DNA from: Brugia malayi
Lineage: Eukaryota; Nematoda; Chromadorea; Rhabditida; Onchocercidae
Direction: 5' to 3'
Assembly (NCBI RefSeq): GCF_000002995.4
Contig: NW_025062478.1
Span: 8,346,001 to 8,410,000 of the forward strand
Length of the DNA stretch: 64,000 bases
Under the pieces are notes generated by a model. That model saw nothing but the letters and a program-made list of their open reading frames with translations. It did no database searches and had not been told where the DNA came from. Every line of letters starts with the position of its first letter. The stretch's first letter is position 1. The position numbers and the translations under genes are program-made. Below, piece after piece: positions 27,201 to 39,612 of this stretch.

Positions 27201-30049
27201 TTTTTAGTCTAAAACCGCTAAAATCAATAAAATTAACTTTAAAAAGCGTTGGTTTGGTTATATACGACAATTTTGCTTGTTTTAGTTGTCCAGCATTGTT
27301 TGATCCCCACACATACAACTAAAAAATTTTAATCAGTTTGGTGAAATGCTTTCTGAAACTAATTAAAATAACAAAACCAGATTATTAATTTTTCATTAAT
27401 TCTATAATCCCATTAAAATTTTCGGAAAACAATAAGTGGTTATTGATAGGAATCTGAAAAACATTAACCACCTTGCCAGTTCCCGTAAGTGCTATAGTAT
27501 GATCGTCCCCTGCTGCCACTTTGATACAGTACATTCTACATAAATCGACTATTTTGAATGGAACCCTCCTGGAATAAAATCAAAAAAGAGAATTAATGGT
27601 ATACTTAAAACAGTTTATGGGAAATTTTAATACCTCGCTGTCAAATCCCCATGTCCCAACTGGCCATTTCCATTAGCACCCCATGTCCAAATTTCTGGTA
27701 ATAAGTCCGAATTATGTAAACCGGTAAGTGAAACTTTTCCATCTGATTGTGAAGGACTCCCATTAGTTGATGATGAGTCTTCTATATCTAAAAACACATG
27801 AATTTCAAAAGATGAAACCACTTTGATGACAAGTGCAAAAATAAGAAAAAAAGACATCATTACGGAAATGTCAAGTCGACAAAAGATTCGAAAAAGATAA
27901 TTTTTCGGAAAGGTTCTTTTTCTTCTCAAGAATTATTTTTATACTCAAAAAGCAGTTCACTATGCTAAGAGCAATTATCTTAACTATTTTCATCTCTTTA
28001 ACAAATGGAAAAATATATTTAGTACACATTGTTTGAGTGATGAGTCACTTTTCATTACATTTTTTCATATGCTCACTTTTCATATGCTAATATTAAACTC
28101 CTATTTGTATTTTGCATGTAATACATACCAAGTAGATTTTCTGCTGAAGCAGATGTCGAATTTTTTCTAAGTCCACCCCGAACATTAATATTTTTCATTT
28201 CTGCCATTTCAAATTCATCAAACTTCATCAAAGAAGTTTCTTTGCCCGACTTTACAACTGAGGTCTTAGTTGCATTTGATGAACCACAGAATGGAAGTAT
28301 TTGGTGTTCTCTTGAACTAAAAGCACGGGTCTTAATTTAGAATAAACTGTTGACAGCACATATATCCCTCTTTATAATTCTCGTTATAGAATTTACAGAA
28401 TAAAATTCAGCCCGTAAAATCTGAAAAAGTGATTACCTATTATCAGTATCCAGAAACAAACATGGACTGTGGAAACTTCTTTTCACAGCCAACTCCTCAC
28501 AGCTTGCAAATGAAAATCGTGATTCATTTTTCTAAAAAAGTTTTTTTCTTTTGATGTGCTAGTTTAAAAATTCTATTAAAAACAATATTGATGTCGTGAA
28601 AGGGGTTTCTGAAAATTGTTTTATTAAAATGAGACAATCATTTCTTTAAGAAAAATTTTTTTCAAATCTGACAAGAAAAACTGTAGAGTCAAAGTTTAGC
28701 AATAAGCTAAATTAAACAAAATGAAAAAATGGCCAGAACCTGATCCTGATCTTGATCAGCTATATGCATTAATGCACTCAGCCGTAGCTCACATTCATCT
28801 CGACATTTTTCACATTTGTTCGACCTCTGAATCCCCAGAGTTGGTGGATTTTTAGCATCTGTATCATTATTTTCATCAGTCAAAGGGACTGCTAGACAGA
28901 CAAAATGTTCCCTAAAAAAATTTCATGAAAACACAGTGAATAAAGTTTTATAAAGAAAATGTGTTTGAAAAATATTCAAACCTTCCGGCACACAACTGCA
29001 AAACTTTCCGTCTTGACGCAATTTGTAGAGGTCGCACTTGAATGCGTCCAAGTGAATCAAATTCTAATCGTCCACCACCGTATTTCCACAATTGACCATG
29101 AAAATCAATGAGGCAAACCTCTGACATGGACGTTCGAACAAGCATCACCTTCAGTGACCTAAACTAAAACTAAGAATAAAAAAAACTAGAGACAGTAAAA
29201 AAGAGAAAATTCTATTTTGAAAGAAAAAAAATTTGGTTGAATATTACATAACTTTCTTGTCCACTTCGATAAAAATTGAAGGAAGGAAAATTTCCTTCTT
29301 TTTATTGAAGAAGAGATTAGTTTTTTCGCAGAAATGAGGACAGCGAAAAATAAATTGAAAATAAAGCACAACAGTAAATGTATAAATATACAAGTGTTCA
29401 AATTTTTGCTGTTGCATTTATTCAAAGCGATTTGTACAAAACTGAGAAATCCCTTACTCTGCAGTAGTAACCGAAGATCCATGAGGGCAAACAGCTGGTG
29501 GTATGACCAATTCAATTTCCCGCAACGATTCAATGGGATTTGGAGAAATCACGCCACATTCACCGTAAGTAGTATGCCCACAACCGAAAAGACGACCTTC
29601 CTCACTTACCAAAAATAATTTTTCATAGGCGGCATGGAATGAAATGAAACGAGATGAAGAAAACGAAGTTTCGGTTAGATACGGTTTCTTGGTACCAGAT
29701 AACGTATACATGTACTGCAAATCGATGTTTCATGAGGAAAAGCTAACAAGATAAACAACAACAAATTATTTTCCAACTTTGAATTTAACGTCTTTGCTCT
29801 GAAGGACAAAAAAGGTTTTTAGCAACAGCATAACCTAGGCTAGCTAACTAAATGAATGAATTATTGCTGCAAGCTTATAAGAAAACAACATGAAAAACGT
29901 ACTACAGTGCCATCCTCTAAAGCAAGAATGTCACCGTGATAAATCACGACGTCCCTTGAAGTTAAAACTGTTGGATCTGCAAGTATTTTCCATCCTTTCT
30001 TATAAATTTCTTCAGATTCAGACTCCCAGGAAGTGAATACCAATCTCAT
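9490..30049 (-). CDS. ALS2-like: Alsin (ALS2) orthologue: RCC1-DH-PH-MORN-VPS9 guanine nucleotide exchange factor
   Basis: Alsin is an endosomal exchange factor for Rab5 (VPS9) and Rac (DH/PH). Thirty-five exons keep phase for 1542 codons (human alsin is 1657 residues). Exons, 5' to 3': 30049-29903, 29714-29458, 29158-28982, 28911-28740, 28531-28437, 28316-28129, 27787-27634, 27568-27472, 27318-27238, 27084-26935, 26721-26556, 26458-26374, 26194-26030, 24865-24815, 24160-24010, 17866-17792, 16802-16777, 16272-16164, 16048-15917, 15801-15646, 15204-15070, 14454-14264, 13921-13854, 13519-13402, 13249-13095, 12840-12731, 12438-12349, 12131-11995, 11925-11704, 11539-11446, 11205-11048, 10964-10848, 10580-10362, 9808-9757, 9615-9490. 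RCC1 repeats fill residues 1-500 (IWTWGANGNGQLGHGDL, LYVWGSNNAGQL); DH about 507-712; linker and PH about 713-923; MORN repeats 924-1212 (GKPHGRGCLVYPSKWEYQG); then an alsin-type C-terminal region (YWERVVYLNAFTDVKLLAYL). The end of VPS9 was not found: exon 35 may splice on at GTTAGT or read through to a stop about 13 codons later. The donor at 16164 and the acceptor at 11540 are the least certain splice sites. Confidence 0.9.
12195..12229. repeat. A35 homopolymer in an alsin intron
   Basis: An uninterrupted run of about 35 A on the + strand (T on the alsin sense strand), inside the short intron between the alsin exons at 12438-12349 and 12131-11995. Probably length-polymorphic and prone to sequencing error. 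Confidence 0.95.
19502..19605. repeat. Long imperfect inverted repeat (hairpin)
   Basis: Two 32-base arms, 19502-19533 and 19574-19605, match as inverted copies at about 28 of 32 positions around a loop of about 40 bases. The four differences include two that would be G-U pairs in RNA read from the + strand. The stem resumes outside the arms after a small bulge (CTTG at 19496-19499 with CAAG further right). It is long enough for a pre-miRNA-like fold or a tiny palindromic element. Confidence 0.7.
20869..22703 (+). CDS. Secreted Cys-rich protein nested in an alsin intron
   Basis: Exons 20869-20998, 21509-21759 and 22431-22703 join in phase (1, 0) to give 217 residues. The start is the ATG that opens a hydrophobic leader (MSIFTSSLLTIVALRTVLLT), a likely signal peptide of about 25 residues. 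The middle exon is Pro/Tyr/Asn-rich without cysteines. The last exon carries eight cysteines, beginning TCRLTSC and ending MVCTICCQC, which suggests disulphide bonding in an extracellular protein. There is no membrane segment after the leader. It lies wholly inside intron 15 of alsin on the opposite strand, so it should have its own promoter. An AATAAA sits about 290 bases past the stop. I do not recognise the family. A nematode-specific secreted protein is the most I would infer. Confidence 0.75.
24953..25005. repeat. Perfect 21-bp inverted repeat
   Basis: Arms 24953-24973 and 24985-25005 are exact reverse complements around an 11-base loop. The repeat lies in the alsin intron between the exons at 26194-26030 and 24865-24815, about 90 bases from the acceptor. 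A partial third copy of the arm (TTTTTTGTAGAA) follows at about 25015-25026, then a T-rich run. Confidence 0.9.
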
Positions 30050-30060
30050 TCAGTATATTC

Positions 30061-30062
30061 CT
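30061..30062 (-). other. Likely trans-splice or 5' UTR acceptor of alsin
   Basis: ATTTTTTAG ends 11 bases before the alsin ATG on the minus strand. In nematodes such a site just before the start usually receives a spliced leader; a conventional 5' UTR intron is the alternative. Confidence 0.5.
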
Positions 30063-31096
30063 AAAAAATTTTACAAACAAAAGAATCTGAAATTTTTTTA
30101 CAACATTCTGAGCGCTAATATATTAATTTACAGATCAAAAAATTGAAATCCACACTCTGGGCATGTTTAAAAACAAAAAAAACAAAAATGAGGTGAAAGA
30201 TTTGACAAAATACGAAGCAGCGATATGCTTCATTCAAGGTATAACCAAAACAAAACCAGGGCGAGCGAACAACATGTAGGTTTTAATAAAAGCAGTAAAT
30301 AAATCACAAATAAGCACAAAAGAAACCGAGAGCTTTTGTTTTGTTGCAGTTAATAGTTTCATATTCCGAAGGAAAACTGCGAGATTTTCTATCTTTTACC
30401 TCATAATTTAAAACAGCGAAAAGGATTTGTGATAAACAGCATAAAATGAGTGGATGGAATGTGATATGGAATATTTTTCAACCTGTAAGTTTATGATTTC
30501 ACTGAAATTTATTTGATGAATTTACACGGATTACCAGCAATGTGTTTTACCTAATCTACCTTGTTCTCAAACTTGAGCAGTGCTTTTGCGTCACCTAAGC
30601 TCAAATAATTAAGGGTAACATTTAAAGTTGTAAATGTAAAGATAAATAGTAATTCCTCTCTTATGATCAATAACTCGTCGTTCTAATCTACTATTAAAAA
30701 GTATCAGTAACATACTATATATCATCCTATGAATATCCTATGAATAGTGAAGCCAGAAAAATGAATTAATGAATCTTAAAAACTGAATCTCAAAAAATTC
30801 TAAAATTCTGCACGAAACATCATGAAAATCGTGAAAAAAGAATTTGAATCAAAAGAAGAAATTCAAAGCAGATTTTTTTGATTCTGTTCAATGTATGTTG
30901 TATGATTATACCAAAATGATATTGATAAAATTCTTTCAAGCAAGATACTGGCTTAATGTGCTCATGAGTTTCCATTCCAATGAAACCAGTTTTATTTTTT
31001 CTTTTCCTGAATAACTTTCTGCTTTTATTGCTTAACGCCTCAAATTACTCGAAAATAGAGGCAGTATAAATCTAAACTAAAGAAAATTTAACTGCT

Positions 31097-31102
<6 letters not shown>

Positions 31103-31139
<37 letters not shown>
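31103..31139. repeat. (AT)18 microsatellite
   Basis: A pure AT dinucleotide tract of about 37 bases, roughly 1 kb upstream of the alsin start. A useful length-polymorphism marker with no other inferred role. Confidence 0.95.
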
Positions 31140-31144
<5 letters not shown>

Positions 31145-32653
31145 TAAGTTTGCATGCTATGTGCAATCTCTTATATCATCGGCAGAGATATTCCAAAAAG
31201 CTAACTGAGTTCTTAGCCAAAATGTGAAAGTTTGGTAAAATGCGAGGAGAAGAAAAGAGTGGAAAGAATCATATCATTTTAGCAAGAAGAGTTCGTTTTC
31301 ATACATAATTTATAAAAAATTAAATACTGTTTATACAACAAGATATCCTATTAGAAATTTCATAGTTATGTGCTTGTTTTGCTTAATTTCACTTCTTGCA
31401 ACAAATCATAAGCTTTTCCGTTGAAGCAAATGGAACATAACAAAAATGATCCTAACATAATTAAAAATAGAAGCTACCTAAATGCAATACTAAATGAATT
31501 GACATTTACATCATTACATAAATATTTGATGCTAAGGATGAAAATGATGAAAATCATTGCTACACATTGTTGTTACTTATTTATGCCTCTCTCTGTTTGG
31601 AAATTTCTTGAATTTGAGAAACCATTAATTAATAACGATATGGCGCAGTCCTCTCTGAATGCGCTATGATAAGAAAAATGAAAGGTAGAAGAGCAAATCA
31701 AATGGAATGCAAAATTTGAAGGAAAACAGATGTCGCCACAGAATCTATTCCTCCATCTTTTTGGTCGATTTAACGTCTGTGACGAGATAACAGTCTAGCA
31801 GTACACAGTGAACTTACTAAAATTATTAGTATAATTGAGCTTTTTACACATAAATAACAAGATAAAAGTATGAAAAAAGTAAGAGATGTGTGTAACAACA
31901 GTAGGGTTTGCTTAATTATATAATAAGGAAATATGAGATGAACATCGGAAGCGGAGTGATGTAAAGATTGTGTGTGAAATGGCGCAAGCCATAAAGAGAG
32001 GGTGATGAATGGGACGGATAGGGAGGATGTAAGGGAAGAGAGGGGATAATGTCATCATAGTCATGCGATGATTTATCCACATATTTCCCTTGATCATACT
32101 GCGTATAACGCTACTTTGAGTGGAATGGATGACAAAGTTGTGTGAACGGTGATTGTCATTAGTGGAGCGGAAAGACGAACACTCTCGATGGTGCCAAGGT
32201 ACGGGGAAGCACTCATCCAGGTGAACCGACGTTGCTGTGAAAAGATTTTTGGCTTGCATTGCTGGGCTATTGAAACACATTTCCATAATCAGACTTGAAA
32301 GTTGTGAATCGACGGGTACGCAATGCAATGCTAATATCCTAGCTTAGAGGAAGCTGGCTGTGGCGATGACGTACGTAACCTACTTCAGTACTATTTTATA
32401 GACGACGCATAAAAGGATTTGGTATGGTACTGAATTTCCTTAGTGTTAATTTAATTAAACGCAATGACATAATCTTCAAATTGTACTATCCCTTATTAAA
32501 TTGCAATGGACAGTATCGATCAATTAATAGTGATGAAATAAGATGAATAAGAGCGAAAGGTATGAAAGATTTTATTCCAAAAACCTGATGGCATAGTGTG
32601 CCGTTCCGTTAACGATAGAACAATTCAATGGCTTTTACTGAATGCTTAGAAGT

Positions 32654-35600
32654 TTAATCCTGAAATTGTAAACAAATCATTTCGATTTCTCTTCGGATTT
32701 GTGCCATTGACCATCGTTTTGAGGCTTCCATTGCAAAGCAGTTTCGCTGCAAAGCCTGTAACCGATTTGGCATCGCATCCGGCGATGGTATTCGGTATCC
32801 GTCCTTCACCTAAATTTTTCAATTTTCAAACAACCAACAATAGGAATTAATGAACAACTAGTTTGATTTTTATCTTTTACACTTTCTTCTTTAGGGAAAA
32901 AAATTTGAACTTTGTAGCTTTTCGTGATTGAAATAAAACTTACATTAATAATAACTTCAGCGACCGTCATCCCACAGTATGGTTCCGCACCATTTGTAAA
33001 CACTTCGCACAGTAATATCCCATAACTGAACACATCTGATTTTGTCGTGTATGTTGCGCTTTTTATCGTTTCCGGTGCTAGCCATCTGTATTATCATCAA
33101 AAGACCCTTACCACCACTCAATTTATATTAATTACATTAATTGCATTGTGGTGATTATTTTTCTTTATGGCTCAAATTACATTTGAGTTTATTTGATCAA
33201 AAGGTATAAGAATAAATTTTTGCTATTGTTAAAAAGAAAGGATGAATTGCAATCTGTCCTCCATTTCAACTACTCGAAGAATCAATATCTATCTTATTTT
33301 TTAAAGATGATGATTTTTGAGTTGAATGCTCACAAGTCATGCTATTTGAAAGAGAGGAAAAAGGAACAGTGTGGAAACGGGAAACTATCGTTCAGAATTG
33401 AACGTATCTTGACCAATATGAAAATATAAATAAGACACGTCACCTGTCAATCCCGATGGATTATTGATAAATCTTTTTCTTATATTCTTAATCCCTTACT
33501 TTTTCTAATTTAACTGTAGGTTTCAAAGGGAAATTCCATACAAGCATAGCACAAATATACGAATAAGATAATTTTGATGAAAATTAAATTCAGTATTTGG
33601 TGGTAAAAATTATAAATTGTTAGTAATCTCACTCTTGAATAAAAAGCGAATTGTTAGTGGAAATACTAATTAAAAAAGAGAAGTTATTGCTGAGAGGTGA
33701 GATGAACTATGCTTTAAAAGTTCAGCATTTAATATCCTTGCAGCATTTTTCTTCAAAAAACTTCGGAAAATTTTTCAAAATAAATCCTCATCTCATCTGA
33801 TATATGGGAAGCCATGGGTGATAAATAACAGCTATAAGCTTACATAGTTCCAAGTGGTCATTATAGCAGACAACTTTTAGATATATTAAACCTTATGGGC
33901 AAATTTTGTTTCAGCCGCGTCATCTTATACTTTTCATCTTGTTTTCTGATTTCTCGTGACAGGTTAAAGTCGGATATTTTGACACACATGTCTTCCACCA
34001 GGCAATTTCTTAAAATTATTTTAAGCTTTGAAATATAGTGCGATGTTCTCTTTCCGTAGTTTGTTTATTAGCCAAAAAAAATCTTTCCATCAAATAATTA
34101 TCAAAAATTAGAAAGTAAGAAATCGTAATGTGAGGTCGCCTTTATTGCAAATTTCAAACTTTTGCATTGATGATGAAACAATTATTAATTAGTAGAATTA
34201 TTGAGAGATACCTTGCTGAAATATCTCGATGAATGACCCCATTATTATGAAGGAATTCCAGTCCCGATGCAATATCGAGACAGAAATACAACTTTTCTCG
34301 TGTGCTCAACTTTGACCCCTTTGTTACGAGGAATACATCCAGACTTCCATCTTTCAACAGTTCCATCAACAGCATTATTGGTTCCTTTCATCATTAAAGT
34401 TTGAGATGGAATTTCATTTAAGTCAGTTCATTATAAAGTCAGTTTTTTTGGAAGCTTTTTTTTTATTATCATTTACCGATCCTTCTTACTTCTTATTTTC
34501 AGCTACGTTTGGTGGTTTTCCAATACCTTACTGATTGCGATTCCATAGAGACGAACAACATTTGGGTGCTCCAGTCTGCGCATTATCCGAGCTTCTCGAC
34601 AAATCTGTTCTACAGTTTCTCTATCCAATCTACGCCCTTTCCGTACTTTAATCGCAACCTTGAAGGAACATTTTTTTTTGACTTTAATCAATTTAATTCT
34701 GTCATCTTTCTAGCTATAGTCCAATAAATATATTAAAATTAATAATTTTTATATTTCATTTTCACCTAATCATTCATATAATCGTTTTTTTTTTTTCACC
34801 TAGCTAAGAAATCTTTAATTAAACATTTAAATTTTGTTCTGGTTCTAGAAATTTTTTCAAGTTTTCGAAAAAAGTTTTTGCTCTGAAAAATTAGCTTTTG
34901 AAAGAATTAGAATAGTTCATTACCTGTTTCTCGCTTTCATCACCCCTAAATATACCTTTATAAACGGCGGACATTGCACCCTCTCCCAATAGTTCATGAA
35001 GTTCTATCTGCAATATTATGCCCCCTTTTGATATATGAAATTCATTCTTCATAATAGCTTTGAATTCAAATCACAAAATTCAAGTAAATTTGTCTATGTT
35101 AGTCGAATTTGATTGCGACTTTGATTAAATGATTGAGATGAATGAATTTATTGAATAGGCTTACCTGTTCATGTCTCACTTCCCAGCTTTGTCGAGGAAC
35201 GGCATGCAAAAGCATAGCACCGCTCTGGTCAGTTATTGGATCTTTGCTGACCAAATGATACCTGCAGTTAAATTGGTGAGCTTCAATGCTTTGCAAAATT
35301 TCTAGATTAACTTTTTAAATATTTTAATTGTGATCCAAAAGCAATTTTTTTAAGGTAACTTTTCATCTTTTTAGAAATGGCATATATTTTACTTCGTGAC
35401 TGATACCTTATCAATGCGTGGATAGAATTGAATTGGCGTTTTTCTATAAAAACTTTTCCATCAACGTGACGGATAATGAAATGCATTGTCTTATCATTCC
35501 ATTTTACTGATAATACTAGTTGAAGTCCCTGAATTATTAATTTCATGTAAAAATCTTGCAGCGGAGAATTCATTATGATCAGGTGCAAAATTTGTCATAT

Positions 35601-36132
35601 TTAATACATTTTTTTCAGATTTAATTCAACTTTCTCCCTTTTTTCATTTTTCTGGAAACACTAATTTTAAAGCTACTGAAATGTGCCAAGTTATTTGCAT
35701 CATCAAGTGTCAATTAAATATAAAGAAGAATTTCGAAGTATGACTAGATTAAAAACTTAGTCTATGTGGAAATAAGAACTAGATTAAAAAAACTTTAGTC
35801 TATGTGGAAATTTTTTTTAAGAAAAAACACAAAATCATACTTCTCCCTTCTTGATTTCCGTTTCGCGAACCAGAAATTGACCTTGTTTAGAGAGCAGAAT
35901 ATTTATATCTTTACGTGGCAACAATCCATGATACCATTCAGCAAATTCCAATCCTAAATTATTCTTAATGATTATTAATTAGTTAGGTTAGTTACAATGA
36001 TCGATCATAATTTTTTCTCTTAGATCAAGTTGCAGTATTGGTCTGGTAGTTCAATTTAATGAAAGTTTAGCTGTAGGGATGAAATATTTCATCATAAAGC
36101 ATAGCAGAGTGACCTGGCTCTTTATAGACCAT
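32654..36132 (-). CDS. SH2 + tyrosine kinase, FER/FES-like, with DFN in place of DFG
   Basis: Ten exons (36132-36114, 35953-35841, 35528-35407, 35261-35165, 35007-34924, 34658-34527, 34384-34212, 34008-33892, 33085-32944, 32809-32654) keep phase and give 384 residues, the compact SH2-kinase layout common among nematode FER-like kinases. SH2: residues 11-100 (EWYHGLLPR, FLVRE, LIRYHLV). Kinase: glycine loop GEGAMSAV about 123-130, VAIK at 146, HRDISARN about 241-248, SDFN 259-262, WLAPE 287-291, SDVFSYGILLCE, then the last lobe with CFAMEASKRW where most tyrosine kinases have CW-x6-RP. There is no F-BAR domain. The Asp of DFG and the HRD Asp are kept, so loss of activity cannot be concluded. 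The first exon (six codons plus one base) was chosen because it alone gives an ATG and the right phase; it is the least certain part. In C. elegans several such kinases, including SPE-8, act in sperm; any such role here is inference. Confidence 0.88.
35743..35811. repeat. Short imperfect tandem duplication in a kinase intron
   Basis: Two adjacent copies of about 30-34 bases (35743-35772 and 35778-35811), both running from ACTAGATTAAAAA to TCTATGTGGAAAT and differing by short A and T insertions. They lie in the intron between the two SH2 exons. Confidence 0.85.
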
Positions 36133-39100
36133 TGAAATTACTTTTAACAGCAATTTTAAATTGAACCGCTTATGAATTAAGGGACAACAAACAATCAAAT
36201 AAAATTATGCAGGTTAGCATTTTAAAACTAAGGTTCTTTTCCGATCATCCATCAAACATATTTTGCCATCAATTTAATTGAAAGATATTTTTTTAGAATT
36301 AGGGTCTGAAATTCTGCAGAAATATTTCCTTTACTTTTCCTTCTTTTAGATATCAAATGAAGGTTTTGCACAAATGTCAGTTCACTTCGCAAATGTCAGC
36401 TCAAATTGTTTTTGCTAAATGTCGAAAAATATTTTTTGATGTTTTTAAGCAATCTTCAAACTCAAACAACACGTAAACTTATTAGGTTTAATTATCCTTT
36501 TAAATTCCCCACTATGTCCAGTGTCGACAATGTTGATGAAGTCTCACCAATTTCAGTTGATTCAAAACCTTTCAATCGCGGAGGAGTAATTTTTCTTTTG
36601 CGAGCCTATTTTAATTTGTTATGTCAGTTCAATCGAGTCAATATGTCTGTTGAAATTTTTTTTTTTTCATTTTTTCATCCTGATTCCAAATTCATTTTCA
36701 TACCTTATGCAATTTATAAAACTTGCACTAAACTTATGTTTTAATCCAAAAAGTTTAATTTTGTTATAACTATAATACTGATTAGTTCATTCAATTCTTA
36801 CATTTCCCGTAGACACGCCTTCAATATCTGTAATGACGCGTTATAGCTTTAAATAATTAAAATATTAACTCACTAAAATAATTTATTTTTACTTAAAAAA
36901 AAAACACTTACTCTATAGTTCCTAGTTAATTTATTAACAAAGCTAATGTTTATTCACTGAGAGTTTCCTTATATTAATGAATCATTCAAATTAGTAATCA
37001 TTTCGTTTCTATCATATTAGAAAATTGCTTTTTCTGTTCCAAAGCAGCGATTGGAATCGAAAATTATGACAATTAATGGAATTTATAATTGAAGAACGTC
37101 TCCACGTGAAAGTGAAAACAAACAATCGTTCACTTCCCATAGGAAGGGCAAGTACTTTTCAACCATTCATTTTTCATCCATTCTATTTTAAAATGAATAC
37201 ACAAGAAAGACCAACACGGCAATGAAATGATCATATTTTCTGATTTGATCTTTTTCACTTATTTTCCACTCTCATTTATAACTTAACTTCTTAATTTCCT
37301 TTAAATCATAACAGATTACGCTAAAGGACGCTTAAAAATGTTGATTTAATCATATCAAAAAATTGTCATTTGCTATTTCGTGTCTTTGCTTACAATCTAC
37401 ATGAATAAATATCCTGCTGGTATCAAACATTCAGAAGACTGTTTATCAGTTTGTTTGTTTGTGTTATTTCGAGATATTTATAACTTTTGCATAATGACAA
37501 CATCATTATCAAAAATGGTAGATTTCTACCGAAATAAAGTAAAATTAATGTGCTGCAGGAAGTATTCAGGGTGCAAATGTCACATGTCACCAGATAGCTG
37601 CATATATGTCAATCCCGCATATAGTGTCATTATATTTGTGAGAAGGTTTTTAAAATCAGTTTGTGCTTCTCAAAATTGTTCACATTATTTGACATGCTAT
37701 GTTCAAATTTCCTCACAGATTTTTTTCAAAGAACATCAAAATATAAATGTCTGTCTGCAAATATTAACATTTTCCCACTATTTCAATACATGAAAAGTTT
37801 AAGTTAGAATACATTCCTCAAGCAGCAAATATGACTGAAATGTGAATGACATATTTCAAATCAAAGAATTAAAAAAATTTGCATTGTTAGAATATGTTTC
37901 ATTGAGTCATTGATGAGTTTAACTTCATAAAATCATTATTTCTGCATGTGTTTCAAATTATAATGCAATAGAATAAGTCAGAGAATGAATTACAATTATC
38001 CATCGAGTTGTGCTTATAAAAATTCGATAGTGAATTACTATTTATGTTTGGCTAACTTCATGAAACCTTGTTTATCGATGATTTTGCTCGTATCAAAGAG
38101 CACTGAATTATTCTGTCATTGTTAATCAGTGATTGTTGTGTCTGTTATTTGTTACTACTGCTTTAATTGCTTCAATTGCAAGGTGTCTGTACACAATTTT
38201 GGCTTTCAGAACGGAAAAATTGCAAAGAAATTTCTACATTGAGAGGAAATCACTTCACAACTGCTTCTACTCCTTTAAAATTATGAAAAAAATCTTAATT
38301 AGCAAATGTTAAAACTTAATTATTCCTGCGAGAAAAAAAAAATTTTGGCAAATTATAATTGCTATTAGTTTTCAGGTTGCGTTACATCTACGCGTCCATT
38401 CTATACGTATGTAATCCTCACATCACGTAATCTACAGTCCAAACGAGAGTAATGCTAGTGCCTACAGTTGATGTTTTGAATGTGATAGGTAAGCTAAGAG
38501 ATACAGTTGACACGCTAATTGAGGAATGAGTTACTGTCCTGCCGTTGAACGCTTTTATTAAAATATTCCGTTGGTTACTTCTAACAATAAATGATTGGAA
38601 AAGCAGATTACAAACAACAAATGCAATTGTTATCAGAAGGAAATAATCATCAGTTTTACCCAACTGGTTTGTTGTTTATTTACTGGTTAGTGCAGCTACT
38701 CATAGTTAGGGCAACTCTTCACGATTCGTTCACAATTAAAGAAAAGGTGAGACGAAGATAACAGCGTTGCCATCCACTGTCATAGAGGTGTCTCGTCAAT
38801 TTCATCTGACTTACGATTCCTTTCCAACATTTCTTCGTCATTTTGGTAACACTGTTACAGCGACAGTAGCGGAAACACAAGCAGTAGCGACAACAACAAC
38901 AGCAGCAGCAGTAGCACTTATTTATGGTTCAGGCAATCTTTTCAAATTTCATCAATGAAGTGCAATTAAGCAATGTGCGCAAATGACGATCGGAATAAGT
39001 GAACAGAAGATAGGTAACTAAAGTGCAGAATAGAGAACAAAAATTGCATCTTAGATAGTTGTTAAAATATTTAATATTTTTGTCTGAACAAACTGAAGAT

Positions 39101-39612
39101 ATTGAAATTTCTAAAAATTTCAAAGATTTTAATGAAAACAAATAATGTGGACAAATTTGGCAAGTGAATTAACTAATTTCTTCATCTAACATTCCATAAT
39201 AAAAAAATTTATTAAGCTTTATTAAAATCTTTTCAAATATTTTTAAAATTATTGAATTTGAAATTCGGAATTTCATACAAATAGTTATCCAGTAAGTGTC
39301 AGTCGTGAATCCAAAAACCGGTCGGTTTGCTTTAACTCTGTGCATCAAACAGGGTTAAAGTGCAAAATGTAGAACTTTCATGTAATTTTCCATTTCTACT
39401 GTTTTCATTTTGGACTGTTTTCAATTAGAATCGTTTCCTTTCCTTTTTTGTGAAACTACTCTTAAAATTAAATTGACAAATAAATTTTTCAGCAAATTTT
39501 TGCTTTGAAAATTTTTCTTCAAATTTCTGTTTTCACTGAATTTTCAATTTCAGTTTTTTATTCCACTTTAAAGAATAGAAATACTTGTTGCAGATTATTG
39601 ACAACATCAAGA
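36133..39612. other. Intergenic interval, only weak exon-like signals
   Basis: This stretch lies upstream of the kinase and upstream of the small secreted peptide gene. A + strand segment at 36514-36585 starts with ATG, codes 24 residues and ends at a GTAATT donor, but no partner exon was found. A single-exon minus frame at 38663-38418 (81 codons) begins with a hydrophobic segment, but has no further support. A + frame at 38767-38958 is low-complexity (Thr/Ala). Otherwise the DNA is AT-rich. Confidence 0.4.

Larger units (their letters stand above)
30050..32653. other. Interval between kinase 3' end and alsin 5' end
   Basis: No gene is supported. On the minus strand an acceptor (TTTTTTAG at 30061) lies 11 bases before the alsin ATG. 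The stretch 31.9-32.35 kb is GA-rich on + and higher in GC than its surroundings; it contains a 138-codon minus-strand frame without recognisable features. The alsin promoter and the kinase 3' UTR should be here. Confidence 0.45.

Noticed and set aside
31912..32328. 138-codon minus frame
   Set aside because: Explained by GC-raised composition; sequence is His/Met/Ser-rich with no family features and no splice signals.
37380..37793. 137-codon frame with several cysteines
   Set aside because: Opens on a non-ATG codon, Phe/Ile/Tyr-rich translation typical of AT-rich non-coding DNA.
38418..38663. 81-codon minus frame with a hydrophobic N-terminal segment
   Set aside because: A membrane-like start alone is weak in AT-rich DNA; the rest is Thr/Ser/Val-rich with no support for an intron-less gene.
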